Assembly: GCA_963675955.2 (NCBI GenBank)
Contig: CAXXVR010000009.1
Span: 248,001 to 312,000 of the forward strand
DNA: 64,000 nucleotides
Reading direction: 5' to 3'
Source of the DNA: Desulfocicer sp963675955
GTDB lineage: Bacteria; Desulfobacterota; Desulfobacteria; Desulfobacterales; Desulfobacteraceae
How positions within the stretch are numbered: the stretch's first letter is position 1; each line of letters starts with the position of its first letter. This document shows positions 33,914 through 41,589 of this stretch, one piece after another. The notes beneath the pieces are model-generated. The model had not been told where the DNA came from and did no database searches. It saw only the letters and a program-made list of their open reading frames with translations. The translations under genes and the position numbers were made by a program.

Positions 33914-34777
33914 ATGATGACCAGGATGACCAGGTATATTTTTCAATTCCTTTTGATGGGATGCCTGGCAGTGATGTCAGGATGTGTATCGGATCAGGAT
34001 ATGGTGATGCTTGAAAACCGGGTAAATTCCCTTGAAATGGATAATGCCCGGCACCTGGAAAAGCAGAAAATCTATGATCAGAAATTGAATAAAGAGTTTG
34101 CGGAAATGGCGGGACGTCTTGGTACAAATCACCAGATGACCCGGGAGAAATACGCTGAGGTCAATGCCTCCCTGGCCCAGTTCCGGGATGAAATACGCGC
34201 CCTGGCCGGGCGCATGGAAACCCTTGAATTTTTGATTTCAAGGGACGGTGGCAGTTCAACGGCCACAGCCTCCAATGAACTTAAGCGTCTTGATAACGCC
34301 ATAACCCGGAATTACCAGCGCCTCATGGCTCTGGAGGCCCATCTGGGCATGGAACCTGCTGATCTTGTCCCGGATCCTGCCACGGCGGCAACCGAAACCC
34401 CTGGGGGTGAGGGGGAAATGTACAATGCTGCAAAGACGCTTCTTGACAACGGAGACAATGAGGGGGCTAGAAGGGAGTTTAATGCTTTCATAAAGGCCTT
34501 TCCAAAATCTTCCAATGCCGACAATGCCCAGTTTTGGATCGCTGACAGTTACTACCGGGATAAATGGTATGAAAAAGCCATTCTGGAGTATCAGAAGGTC
34601 ATTGAAACTTACACCACTGGAAATAAGGTACCAGCAGCCCTGTTAAAACAGGGTTATGCCTTTGCCAACCTGGGGGAAAAGGGCAATGCCCGTTTGATTT
34701 TAAAGGAGCTTATCCGAAAATACCCCGGTGCAGGTGAGTCAAAAATTGCGGCTGAGAAACTCGATGCTTTGAAATAA
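33914..34777 (+). CDS. cpoB: Tol-Pal system protein CpoB (YbgF)
   Basis: 287 residues. Signal with lipobox VMSGC (Cys 24), so probably a lipoprotein, unlike soluble E. coli CpoB. A coiled coil (about 30-110) is followed by a TPR domain (about 165-287: EMYNAAKTLLDNGDNEGAR, FWIADSYYRDKWYEKAIL, KQGYAFANLGEKGNARLIL). Coordinates cell-wall synthesis with constriction in the family. Last gene of the tol operon, 10 bases after pal. Confidence 0.9.
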   Translation: MMTRMTRYIFQFLLMGCLAVMSGCVSDQDMVMLENRVNSLEMDNARHLEKQKIYDQKLNKEFAEMAGRLGTNHQMTREKYAEVNASLAQFRDEIRALAGRMETLEFLISRDGGSSTATASNELKRLDNAITRNYQRLMALEAHLGMEPADLVPDPATAATETPGGEGEMYNAAKTLLDNGDNEGARREFNAFIKAFPKSSNADNAQFWIADSYYRDKWYEKAILEYQKVIETYTTGNKVPAALLKQGYAFANLGEKGNARLILKELIRKYPGAGESKIAAEKLDALK

Positions 34778-34801
34778 GACAGAGTACCGTCCCTAGTGAT
34801 C

Positions 34802-34845
34802 ATGACGGCCGGTGGATTTTACAACCATCCACTGGCCGTGGTCAT
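34802..34845 (+). other. Inverted repeat before ruvC
   Basis: ATGACGGCCGGTGGAT pairs with ATCCACTGGCCGTGGTCAT (small bulge), 9-base loop. No T-run follows. It lies 33 bases before the ruvC start; could fold in the 5' leader or mark the tol operon's 3' end. Confidence 0.6.
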
Positions 34846-34877
34846 TGTGTGGAAGCTGGTACCATGGAAAGGCGTAC

Positions 34878-35363
34878 ATGATAAAGGTAGTGGGAATTGA
34901 TCCCGGGCTTGCCGGCACCGGTATTGGCATGGTGCAGGGCCGGGGTACCACCTTGTCCGGCTATGAGTTTGGCAGTATTAAAACCACACCGGACCAGGGG
35001 CTTGTGGAACGTCTTGAAAACATTTATGAAAAAACTCTTGCCTATCTGTGCCGCCAGAAGCCTGATCTTGTGGTGATCGAAGATATTTTTTCTCTGGGGA
35101 AATATCCGGCATCGGGCATTACCCTTGGGAAGGTCACCGGAGTGCTGCTTCTGGCCGCAGGACGTGCCGGTGCCCGGGTGGAGGAACTTCAGGTTCGGGA
35201 GGCAAAAAAACTGGTCACCGGCTCGGGTGCGGCGGATAAATATCAGGTGGAGCGCTCGGTGCGCAATCTGTTGTCCCATGCAGGGACCATCCGGCCCTTT
35301 CATGCATCGGATGCCCTGGCCCTGGCCCTGGCAGGTTTTTTTCGGAAAGCTTCCAGGTTTTAA
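34878..35363 (+). CDS. ruvC: Holliday junction endonuclease RuvC
   Basis: 161 residues. The RNase-H-like fold's acidic residues appear in order: GIDPGLAGTG (first Asp), VVIEDIF (Glu; family usually Glu in this strand), and a C-terminal HASDALALAL (Asp). Cleaves Holliday junctions symmetrically. ATG 34878 follows GGAAAGG; the frame runs further up through the hairpin but that part is not conserved. Followed by ruvA 135 bases later. Confidence 0.95.
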   Translation: MIKVVGIDPGLAGTGIGMVQGRGTTLSGYEFGSIKTTPDQGLVERLENIYEKTLAYLCRQKPDLVVIEDIFSLGKYPASGITLGKVTGVLLLAAGRAGARVEELQVREAKKLVTGSGAADKYQVERSVRNLLSHAGTIRPFHASDALALALAGFFRKASRF

Positions 35364-35498
35364 TACCCCGATGTTGTGATTAATTTTATATTTATTACTA
35401 AATACAGGATGTTGGGTCCAGGTTTGTCACTGGATACAGGATATTGGGCATCTGTAATATCCATGGGAACTGAAAGAGAGAGGATTTAGAAAGAACAG

Positions 35499-36143
35499 AT
35501 GATCGGATATATGGAGGGAACCATTTTACGAATTGCCGAAGAGGGCATTCTCCTGCTGACGGGGGGGGTGGGCTATGAGATTCTTCTGCCCCTTTTTGTG
35601 CTGGAGAAGATGAAAAAACGTTCCCCGGAAGAGACTGTTTCGCTTTTTATCTACTATAACCAGACCGAAAGACAGCCCCGCCCGGTGCTCATCGGATTTG
35701 AATCTGAGGCGGAAAAAGCATTTTTTCAGCTGTTTATTTCCGTGGACGCCATTGGTCCCTTAAAGGCGGTAAAGGCCATGGACCGCTCGGTGTCAGACAT
35801 TGCCCGGGCCATTGAAGACCGGGATGAAAAGCTTCTGGCCACCCTTAAGGGCGTTGGTCGACGAACGGCCCAGAAGATCATTGCGGCATTGCATGGTAAG
35901 GTAACGGGGTTTGTTGACCAGACTGTTGGAAAGGATATGGCAGATGCCTCCTCTCCCTCTGATTTAACGGCAACCTCCCTCTCTGACCGGGTGGCTGCCC
36001 AGGTGGTGGATGTGCTGGTGCAGCAACTGGGCTATGCTGCCCCCATTGCCCGGAAAATGGTCAGTGTTGCCATTGCAGAAAAACCCGGTATGTCAACGCC
36101 GGAAGAGCTGTTTGATGCAGTGATAAGGAGTGTTGGATCATGA
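35499..36143 (+). CDS. ruvA: Holliday junction branch migration protein RuvA
   Basis: 214 residues. OB fold N-terminus (MIGYMEGTILRIAEEGILLL), two helix-hairpin-helix motifs (ISVDAIGPLKAVKAM; LKGVGRRTAQKIIAAL), and a C-terminal domain that contacts RuvB. Overlaps ruvB by 4 bases. Confidence 0.96.
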   Translation: MIGYMEGTILRIAEEGILLLTGGVGYEILLPLFVLEKMKKRSPEETVSLFIYYNQTERQPRPVLIGFESEAEKAFFQLFISVDAIGPLKAVKAMDRSVSDIARAIEDRDEKLLATLKGVGRRTAQKIIAALHGKVTGFVDQTVGKDMADASSPSDLTATSLSDRVAAQVVDVLVQQLGYAAPIARKMVSVAIAEKPGMSTPEELFDAVIRSVGS

Positions 36144-37186
36144 CATCGGATGATGATATTATTGCCTTCAGCTCCTCCCAGGATTCCCTTGTCACCTCCG
36201 GGGATCATCCCGTGGACGTGGAAGTGGATGTAAATGTGCTGCGACCCCGACGATTTGCTGATTACGTGGGGCAGACCGAAACCGTTGAGACCCTTAAAAT
36301 TGCCATTGCCGCAGCCCGCATACGGGGGGAATCCCTGGATCATGTGCTGCTCCACGGACCGCCGGGACTTGGCAAGACTTCCATGTCCCATATTATCGCC
36401 ACGGAAATGGGGGCATCAATCACTATCACGTCGGGACCGGCCCTGGAAAAGGGTGGGGATCTGCTTGGCATGCTCACCAATCTGGGGGACGGAGATTTTC
36501 TTTTTATTGACGAAATTCATCGGATTCCCAAAACCGTGGAAGAGTTTCTCTATCCTGCCATGGAAGATTTTGCCGTTGATTTTGTTTTTGACAAGGGACT
36601 CCATGCCAGAAGCCACCGATATCGGTTAAAGCACTTTACCCTGGTGGGGGCCACCACCCGTGTGGGGCTTTTGTCTTCCCCTTTGCGGGATCGCTTTGGG
36701 CTGTTTCGGAATTTTGATTTTTACACATTGGAAGATCTGGTGACTATTGTCCAGCGTTCTGCCACTTTACTGAATGTCTCCATGGACACGGATGCCGCTG
36801 TTGAGCTTGCCACCCGCTCACGGGGAACCCCGCGGATTGCCAATCGGCTGCTCAAGCGGGTCAGGGATTTTTCCCAGGTGCGGGCCCGGGGTCAGGTGAC
36901 CCCGGAAACCGTCCGGGCGGCATTGAAACTTGAAGGGGTGGACAATATGGGACTTACCCCCCTTGATAGAAATTATCTCAATACCATTATCAAGTTTTAC
37001 CGGGGTGGGCCGGTGGGGATTGAGGCCGTGGCGGCAACTCTTCAGGAAGAAACCGATACCCTGGTGGATGTGGTGGAACCCTATCTTCTGAAAACCGGGC
37101 TTTTGCTGCGTACTTCAGCTGGGCGCAAGGCCTCGGCAAAGGCCCATGAGCATTTGGGGGTGTCCTTTCAGAGGGAGCTGTTCTAA
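36140..37186 (+). CDS. ruvB: Holliday junction branch migration ATPase RuvB
   Basis: 348 residues. LRPRRFADYVGQ, Walker A GPPGLGKTSMSH, Walker B IDEIHR, sensor I GATTRVGLLSSPLRDRFG, arginine finger region and winged helix C-terminus (PVGIEAVAATLQEE). A ~20-residue acidic extension precedes the core. Confidence 0.97.
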   Translation: MTSDDDIIAFSSSQDSLVTSGDHPVDVEVDVNVLRPRRFADYVGQTETVETLKIAIAAARIRGESLDHVLLHGPPGLGKTSMSHIIATEMGASITITSGPALEKGGDLLGMLTNLGDGDFLFIDEIHRIPKTVEEFLYPAMEDFAVDFVFDKGLHARSHRYRLKHFTLVGATTRVGLLSSPLRDRFGLFRNFDFYTLEDLVTIVQRSATLLNVSMDTDAAVELATRSRGTPRIANRLLKRVRDFSQVRARGQVTPETVRAALKLEGVDNMGLTPLDRNYLNTIIKFYRGGPVGIEAVAATLQEETDTLVDVVEPYLLKTGLLLRTSAGRKASAKAHEHLGVSFQRELF

Positions 37187-37198
37187 CCAAAATAGATC

Positions 37199-37227
37199 TT
37201 GACATTTTTCCGGGAATGGGTTAGTTA
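37199..37227 (+). promoter_or_regulatory. Probable promoter of rplM-rpsI
   Basis: TTGACA at 37199-37204, 17-base spacer, TAGTTA at 37222-37227, about 33 bases before rplM. Confidence 0.6.
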
Positions 37228-37260
37228 GTTCGAATTATTTTATAACAGGAGTGTGAAAAA

Positions 37261-37695
37261 TTGAAAAAATATACATATAGTGCGAAACGATCTGATAATG
37301 CAGAGAAATGGTGCGTCATTGATGCCACCGACAAAGTTCTGGGGCGCATTGCCTCGGAGGTGGCCTCCCGGATCAGGGGGAAAAGAAATCCCCTTTATAC
37401 GCCCCATGCCGATACCGGTGACTGGGTGATTGTCATCAACGCCGATAAAATCCGCCTTACCGGAAACAAGTGGGATCAGAAGGTTTATTATCGTCATTCC
37501 GGCTACACCGGTGGTATCAGGGCCACCACCGCAAAGGAAATGCTGGAAAAAAATCCTGAAAATATCCTTCGAAAGGCAGTGCGGGGCATGCTTCCTAAAA
37601 ACAGACTGGGACGTAAGCTCAATGGCAAGCTGCATGTATATGCCGGTGAAGAACATCCCCATGCGGCACAGAAACCCGAGATCGTTGAACTATAA
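37261..37695 (+). CDS. rplM: 50S ribosomal protein L13
   Basis: 144 residues. KWCVIDATDKVLGRIASEVA, GDWVIVINADKI, KVYYRHSGYTGG and HVYAGEEHPHAAQKP are all L13 landmarks. The start is TTG, 9 bases after AGGAG; no ATG fits. Followed 31 bases later by rpsI. Confidence 0.97.
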   Translation: MKKYTYSAKRSDNAEKWCVIDATDKVLGRIASEVASRIRGKRNPLYTPHADTGDWVIVINADKIRLTGNKWDQKVYYRHSGYTGGIRATTAKEMLEKNPENILRKAVRGMLPKNRLGRKLNGKLHVYAGEEHPHAAQKPEIVEL

Positions 37696-37726
37696 TTGAA
37701 GAAAGATAAGGAACGGGTAGTTATTT

Positions 37727-38122
37727 ATGGAAAATGAAAATGTATATTACGCAACTGGCAAGCGTAAGAGTTCCATTGCCAAAACATGGATGAGGCCGGG
37801 AAGCGGCAAGATAATTGTCAACAATAGAAGTGTTGAAGATTATTTTGTTCACAGCGATGCCAGAGAAATGCTGGCCTCTCCCCTGGCCATGACACAGAAT
37901 ACAGATGCCTTTGATATTACCATCAAGGTGCTGGGCGGTGGCATTATGGGTCAGGCCGGAGCCGTCAGGCACGGCATTACCAGAGCTCTGGTCATCATGG
38001 ACCCGGATCTGAGGGGCACACTCAAAAAGGCAGGATATCTTACCCGGGATTCCCGGATCAAAGAGCGTAAAAAATATGGTCAAAAAGGTGCCAGGGCCAA
38101 TTATCAGTTCTCCAAGAGATAA
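37727..38122 (+). CDS. rpsI: 30S ribosomal protein S9
   Basis: 131 residues. YYATGKRKSSIAKTWMRPGSG, GGGIMGQAGAVRHGITRAL and the invariant C-terminal YQFSKR, whose tail reaches the P-site tRNA. Usual rplM-rpsI pair, ended by a terminator. Confidence 0.97.
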   Translation: MENENVYYATGKRKSSIAKTWMRPGSGKIIVNNRSVEDYFVHSDAREMLASPLAMTQNTDAFDITIKVLGGGIMGQAGAVRHGITRALVIMDPDLRGTLKKAGYLTRDSRIKERKKYGQKGARANYQFSKR

Positions 38123-38143
38123 CAGCTGGTTTAAATGGATTTT

Positions 38144-38183
38144 CAGGAGCAGGCAGTTCTTCACTGTCGGCTCCTTTTTTTTT
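38144..38183 (+). terminator. Rho-independent terminator of rplM-rpsI
   Basis: GGAGC/GCTCC at the base and CAGT/ACTG at the top with internal loop, followed by nine T. Its T-run ends only four bases before the sbcB ATG. Confidence 0.82.
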
Positions 38184-38187
38184 GCCT

Positions 38188-39642
38188 ATGAAAAAAACAT
38201 TTCTTTTTTATGACATAGAGACCACCGGGCTGCACAAAGCTTTTGATCAGATTCTTACCTTTGCCGCTATTCGAACGGACCTTGAGTTAAGGGAGCTGGA
38301 AAGAGTTTCCGTGGTGGTGCAGCTGCGCTGTGATGTGGTGCCCTCACCCGGGGCCTTTACCACCCACCGTCTCAGTCTGGAATCTCTGGCCCGGGGGGTA
38401 TGTGAATACCAGGCTGCCCGACAGATTCATCAACTGGTCAATGCGCCGGGTACCATCAGTCTGGGGTACAACACCCTTGGATTTGACGATGAGTTTCTGC
38501 GCTTCACCTTTTATCGGAATCTTCTGGATCCCTACACCCATCAGTATGCCAATGGGTGTGGTCGCATGGATATCCTTCCCCTGGCAGTGCTCTATCGTCT
38601 GTTTGCCCCCCTTGATATTTGCTGGCCCGCCGATAGTGACGGTAAGCCGAGCATGAAGCTGGAGCGCATCAGCCAGGACAATGCTCTGGTTACCTCCGGC
38701 CGTGCCCATGACGCCATGACCGATGTGGAGGCCACCCTGGCACTGGCCCGCAGGCTCTTTGTCAAACGGGACATGTGGAACTACTGTCTGGATTTCTTTA
38801 CCAAACCCGGAGAATCCCGGAACATGGCGCGTCTTGAACACCTCACCATAGGCGAAACCGGTACTTTTTGTCTTGGCATCATGGTTTCGGTTGCCTTTGG
38901 CGGGCAGAATAAGTACATGGCGCCGGTGCTTGGCGTTGGTGCCTCCCGGGTGTATGGAAACCAGACCCTGTGGCTGCGTCTGGATCTCCCGGGTTTTCCC
39001 GGCGGTTCAGGCGAACCGGAAGCACCGGATAAGATGTTTGTCATTCGTAAAAAAAACGGGGAACCTCCGGTGATTTTGCCCCCCCTGGATCGTTTCCGTA
39101 ATCGACTGAACCCTGAACAGCAGGCCCTTGCAACACAAAATTTGTCCGCTCTTTCCCAACATCCCCAATGGTTTTCCCGGTTAATAGAATATCACAGGAA
39201 CTATGCCTATCCTGTTGTTCCCGATGTGGATGTGGATGCCGGGTTGTATCAGGATGGTTTTTTTTCATCGGGGGAGAAAAGAGAAATAGCCGATTTTCAT
39301 CTTGCGGGTGAAGGACAGCGTCTGGATCGGGTCAGCAAGATGACTTATGCCCGCATTCGCGGTCTTGCCGCCCGGATATTGTTTCGCAATTTTCCCGGGG
39401 AGATCCCTTCCCAGGGCCTTAGCCAAACAACGGGTTTCAATGAGGCTTATTATATGGATCAGGTTCGGTGTGTGCCCGGGCTTGAGCCCATCAAAGGCCT
39501 TCGAAATGAAACACGTTACGGGGTGGTTCAGGCAAAGGAAGAGATAAAAAAGCTGCTTGCCGGAGATGAATCAAATGCCTTGGATGATGAGCAGGTGGCA
39601 TTGCTGAAGGAAATTAATTGTCATATAACCGCCATCTCCTGA
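38188..39642 (+). CDS. sbcB: Exodeoxyribonuclease I
   Basis: 484 residues. The DEDDh exonuclease domain starts FLFYDIETTG (D9, E11), then SLGYNTLGFDDEFLRF and SGRAHDAMTDVEATLAL; SH3-like and helical C-terminal domains follow (about 200-484). Degrades single-stranded DNA 3' to 5'. The ATG lies right after the rpsI terminator T-run with no visible ribosome binding site. The last codons and stop fall in the end of R1 copy 3. TTG at 38182 is an alternative start. Confidence 0.93.
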   Translation: MKKTFLFYDIETTGLHKAFDQILTFAAIRTDLELRELERVSVVVQLRCDVVPSPGAFTTHRLSLESLARGVCEYQAARQIHQLVNAPGTISLGYNTLGFDDEFLRFTFYRNLLDPYTHQYANGCGRMDILPLAVLYRLFAPLDICWPADSDGKPSMKLERISQDNALVTSGRAHDAMTDVEATLALARRLFVKRDMWNYCLDFFTKPGESRNMARLEHLTIGETGTFCLGIMVSVAFGGQNKYMAPVLGVGASRVYGNQTLWLRLDLPGFPGGSGEPEAPDKMFVIRKKNGEPPVILPPLDRFRNRLNPEQQALATQNLSALSQHPQWFSRLIEYHRNYAYPVVPDVDVDAGLYQDGFFSSGEKREIADFHLAGEGQRLDRVSKMTYARIRGLAARILFRNFPGEIPSQGLSQTTGFNEAYYMDQVRCVPGLEPIKGLRNETRYGVVQAKEEIKKLLAGDESNALDDEQVALLKEINCHITAIS

Positions 39643-39790
39643 CGGACACAACGAATATTGAAAATGCTATTATGCCGCCTCCCCTGAGGGGCAATGGTCC
39701 CGGCCCGGAACCTTAGACGGCTCAATTGGTCAGTTTCTATTGCTCCTCAGAGAGGCTCTGCAGAGATTTCCCGAAAGTTTTATTTTTTAA
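39621..39790 (-). repeat. R1 hairpin element, copy 3
   Basis: Most diverged copy, opposite orientation. The stem CTGAGGGGCAAT pairs with ATTGCTCCTCAG; the apical region read on the minus strand is CCAATTGAGCCGTCTAAGG. Its outer end (TCATATAACCGCCATCTCCT, then GACGGACACAACGAA) overlaps the sbcB 3' end, supplying the stop codon. Confidence 0.82.
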
Positions 39791-39940
39791 TAAAAAGGGG
39801 ATCTTACCATTCTCCCATGCCAGATATGTGGTGAAGGTGAGGGAAAAATAAAAAAGGGGGGGCGAAGCCGGTTAAGCGATAAGGGGGGTGGTAAAGCAGG
39901 CTGTGCCCAGGGAACTTGAACACAGCCAGGGAATTAATGT

Positions 39941-40210
39941 CTATTTTACAGCATCTTTAAGCGCTTTTCCCGGAATGAATTTGGGTACATTGCGGGCTGG
40001 AATGTCAATCTCATCTCCGGTCTGGGGATTTCTTCCCTTTCGGGCCTTTCTTTCCGTGGTTTTGAAGGTGCCAAAGCCCACAAGGGTGACGGTTTCTTTT
40101 TCCGCAAGGGCGTCGGTGATGGCGGAAAGTGCACAGTCCACGGCTGTCTGGGCTTCTTTTTTGCTGTTCAGGACTTCAGCTACTTTGTTGATGAGGTCGC
40201 CTTTATTCAT
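39941..40210 (-). CDS. HU-family DNA-binding protein
   Basis: 89 residues. MNKGDLINKVAEVL, VGFGTFKTTERKARKGRNPQTG and the C-terminal FIPGKALKDAVK are HU landmarks; the beta-arm RNPQTGDEIDIPA contains the DNA-intercalating Pro. ATG 40210 follows AAGGAGTAAT. Single-gene unit. Confidence 0.95.
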   Translation of the reverse strand: MNKGDLINKVAEVLNSKKEAQTAVDCALSAITDALAEKETVTLVGFGTFKTTERKARKGRNPQTGDEIDIPARNVPKFIPGKALKDAVK

Positions 40211-40564
40211 CTTTTTATTACTCCTTAAATTTTGCAAATTGACACCATAGGACATGGGGGATCAGCAATTTGCGGTCTATGATAACGGGTTACACCGTTG
40301 ATGCCATGTTTAAAAGACTTGTCTGGGAACGTTATGTGACGTTAGCACCTGGGATGGCAGGGCTTAAATTGTCCCGGGTGCTTTGTAAGTACCGTGGTTA
40401 CTGCCTTTGTGTCAAGTAATTATTGTGAGTCCCGTAAAATATGGCAGGGGAGGCAGAGGGGGGGCATTGATCCATTTTCCCTTCGAAGGGAACCGGTGTG
40501 AAGGCATTCGGGATTTACCATAATATCGGCCAGCCATTAAATAATGTGGGATGGGTGAAGGTAT
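40211..40564. other. Intergenic region between HU and prepilin peptidase genes
   Basis: 354 bases, both flanking genes leftward. No gene seen. It holds an inverted repeat AGCACCTGGGA/TCCCGGGTGCT (40344-40382) and a perfect 16-base palindrome TTCCCTTCGAAGGGAA (40477-40492). Either may belong to the prepilin peptidase 3' end or to HU regulation. Confidence 0.5.
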
Positions 40565-41356
40565 TCAATAAACCCATCCACTGTACCATGCAATGAGTTC
40601 CTGTCCTTTGAAGATGTAGATAATGGCACCTGCGGACAGATAGGGGCCAAAGGGTATTCTTAAGCGAAAGTCAGCTCTGCGGCTGATGGCCATGGCAATG
40701 CCTCCGGCAAAGGTGCCCCCCAGGGACCCGGCAAAGACGGTGAACAAAACCCCCTGCCATCCCGTTGCCGCTCCGATCATGGCCAGCAGTTTAATGTCAC
40801 CACCGCCCATTCCCTCTTCCTTGCGGATAAAATGGTAAGTCACTGCCACCACATAAAGACTGCCGCCCCCCGCTAAAACACCGATGAGGGCGTCTTGCCA
40901 TGGGTGGATACCACCAAAGACTGTGGCCAGGGCAAAAACAGGTATACCGGGAAGGGAAAGACTGTCGGGGATTATCTGAAAATCATAATCAATGAAGGAT
41001 ATCACCGTGAGGGTGCAGATGAACAGAAACCAAACACTCCCCTGGACCGTTATGTTGAAATGCCATGCGGTGGCCATGGCTGTCACGGCTGTGAGGGACT
41101 CCACCCCGGGATATCGCAGGGAAAAGGGTGCCTGGCAGTTTCGACAGCGTCCTCTCAGAATTATATAGCTTACAATGGGAACATTGAGATAAAACGGTAT
41201 GTGGTGGTTGCACACCGGGCAGGACGAGCCGGGAAACAGGATGGATTTCCCCCGGGGTATGCGATAAATGCATACATTGAGAAAGCTTCCCACCAATGCA
41301 CCGAATATGCCGGTGATTCCGATTATGATATATGAAGGTATGGCGTATGAGGGCAT
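40565..41356 (-). CDS. Type IV prepilin peptidase (A24 family)
   Basis: 263 residues, about eight membrane segments. The N-terminal VGSFLNVCIYRIPRG and two CxxC pairs (CPVCNHHIP; CRNCQAPFS) form the cytoplasmic zinc loop; catalytic aspartates are in FIDYDFQIIPD and GGGDIKLLAMIGA. Cleaves leader peptides of type IV pilins or type II secretion pseudopilins. None are in the window. ATG 41356 follows AAGGA; the upstream extension is not conserved and lies next to R2 copy d. Confidence 0.92.
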   Translation of the reverse strand: MPSYAIPSYIIIGITGIFGALVGSFLNVCIYRIPRGKSILFPGSSCPVCNHHIPFYLNVPIVSYIILRGRCRNCQAPFSLRYPGVESLTAVTAMATAWHFNITVQGSVWFLFICTLTVISFIDYDFQIIPDSLSLPGIPVFALATVFGGIHPWQDALIGVLAGGGSLYVVAVTYHFIRKEEGMGGGDIKLLAMIGAATGWQGVLFTVFAGSLGGTFAGGIAMAISRRADFRLRIPFGPYLSAGAIIYIFKGQELIAWYSGWVY

Positions 41357-41383
41357 GGTGGAAAAATCCTTGTTTAAAAGTCT

Positions 41384-41443
41384 GGGCCTGATCACCCCAT
41401 TGCCCAACACTTATCACCATTGGCTTATGTGATGACCAGGCCC
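41384..41443. repeat. R2 palindromic repeat, copy d
   Basis: GGGCCTGATCACCCCATTG (41384 on) is an imperfect inverted repeat of CAT/TATGTGATGACCAGGCCC (to 41443). It lies between the prepilin peptidase and lon, which diverge. Confidence 0.75.
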
Positions 41444-41589
41444 GAAAGTCCTTTACTGACTTAGAGAAAAATTCAGTCGGTGTCAACACTTGTATGCCAT
41501 GAAAAAAGTATGCCGGTGCCGTTGTAAAGAAAAAAAAATGTTTTATTGTTAAGATCGGATTGATATTCATGTAATAAAAAGGAGTTCAA

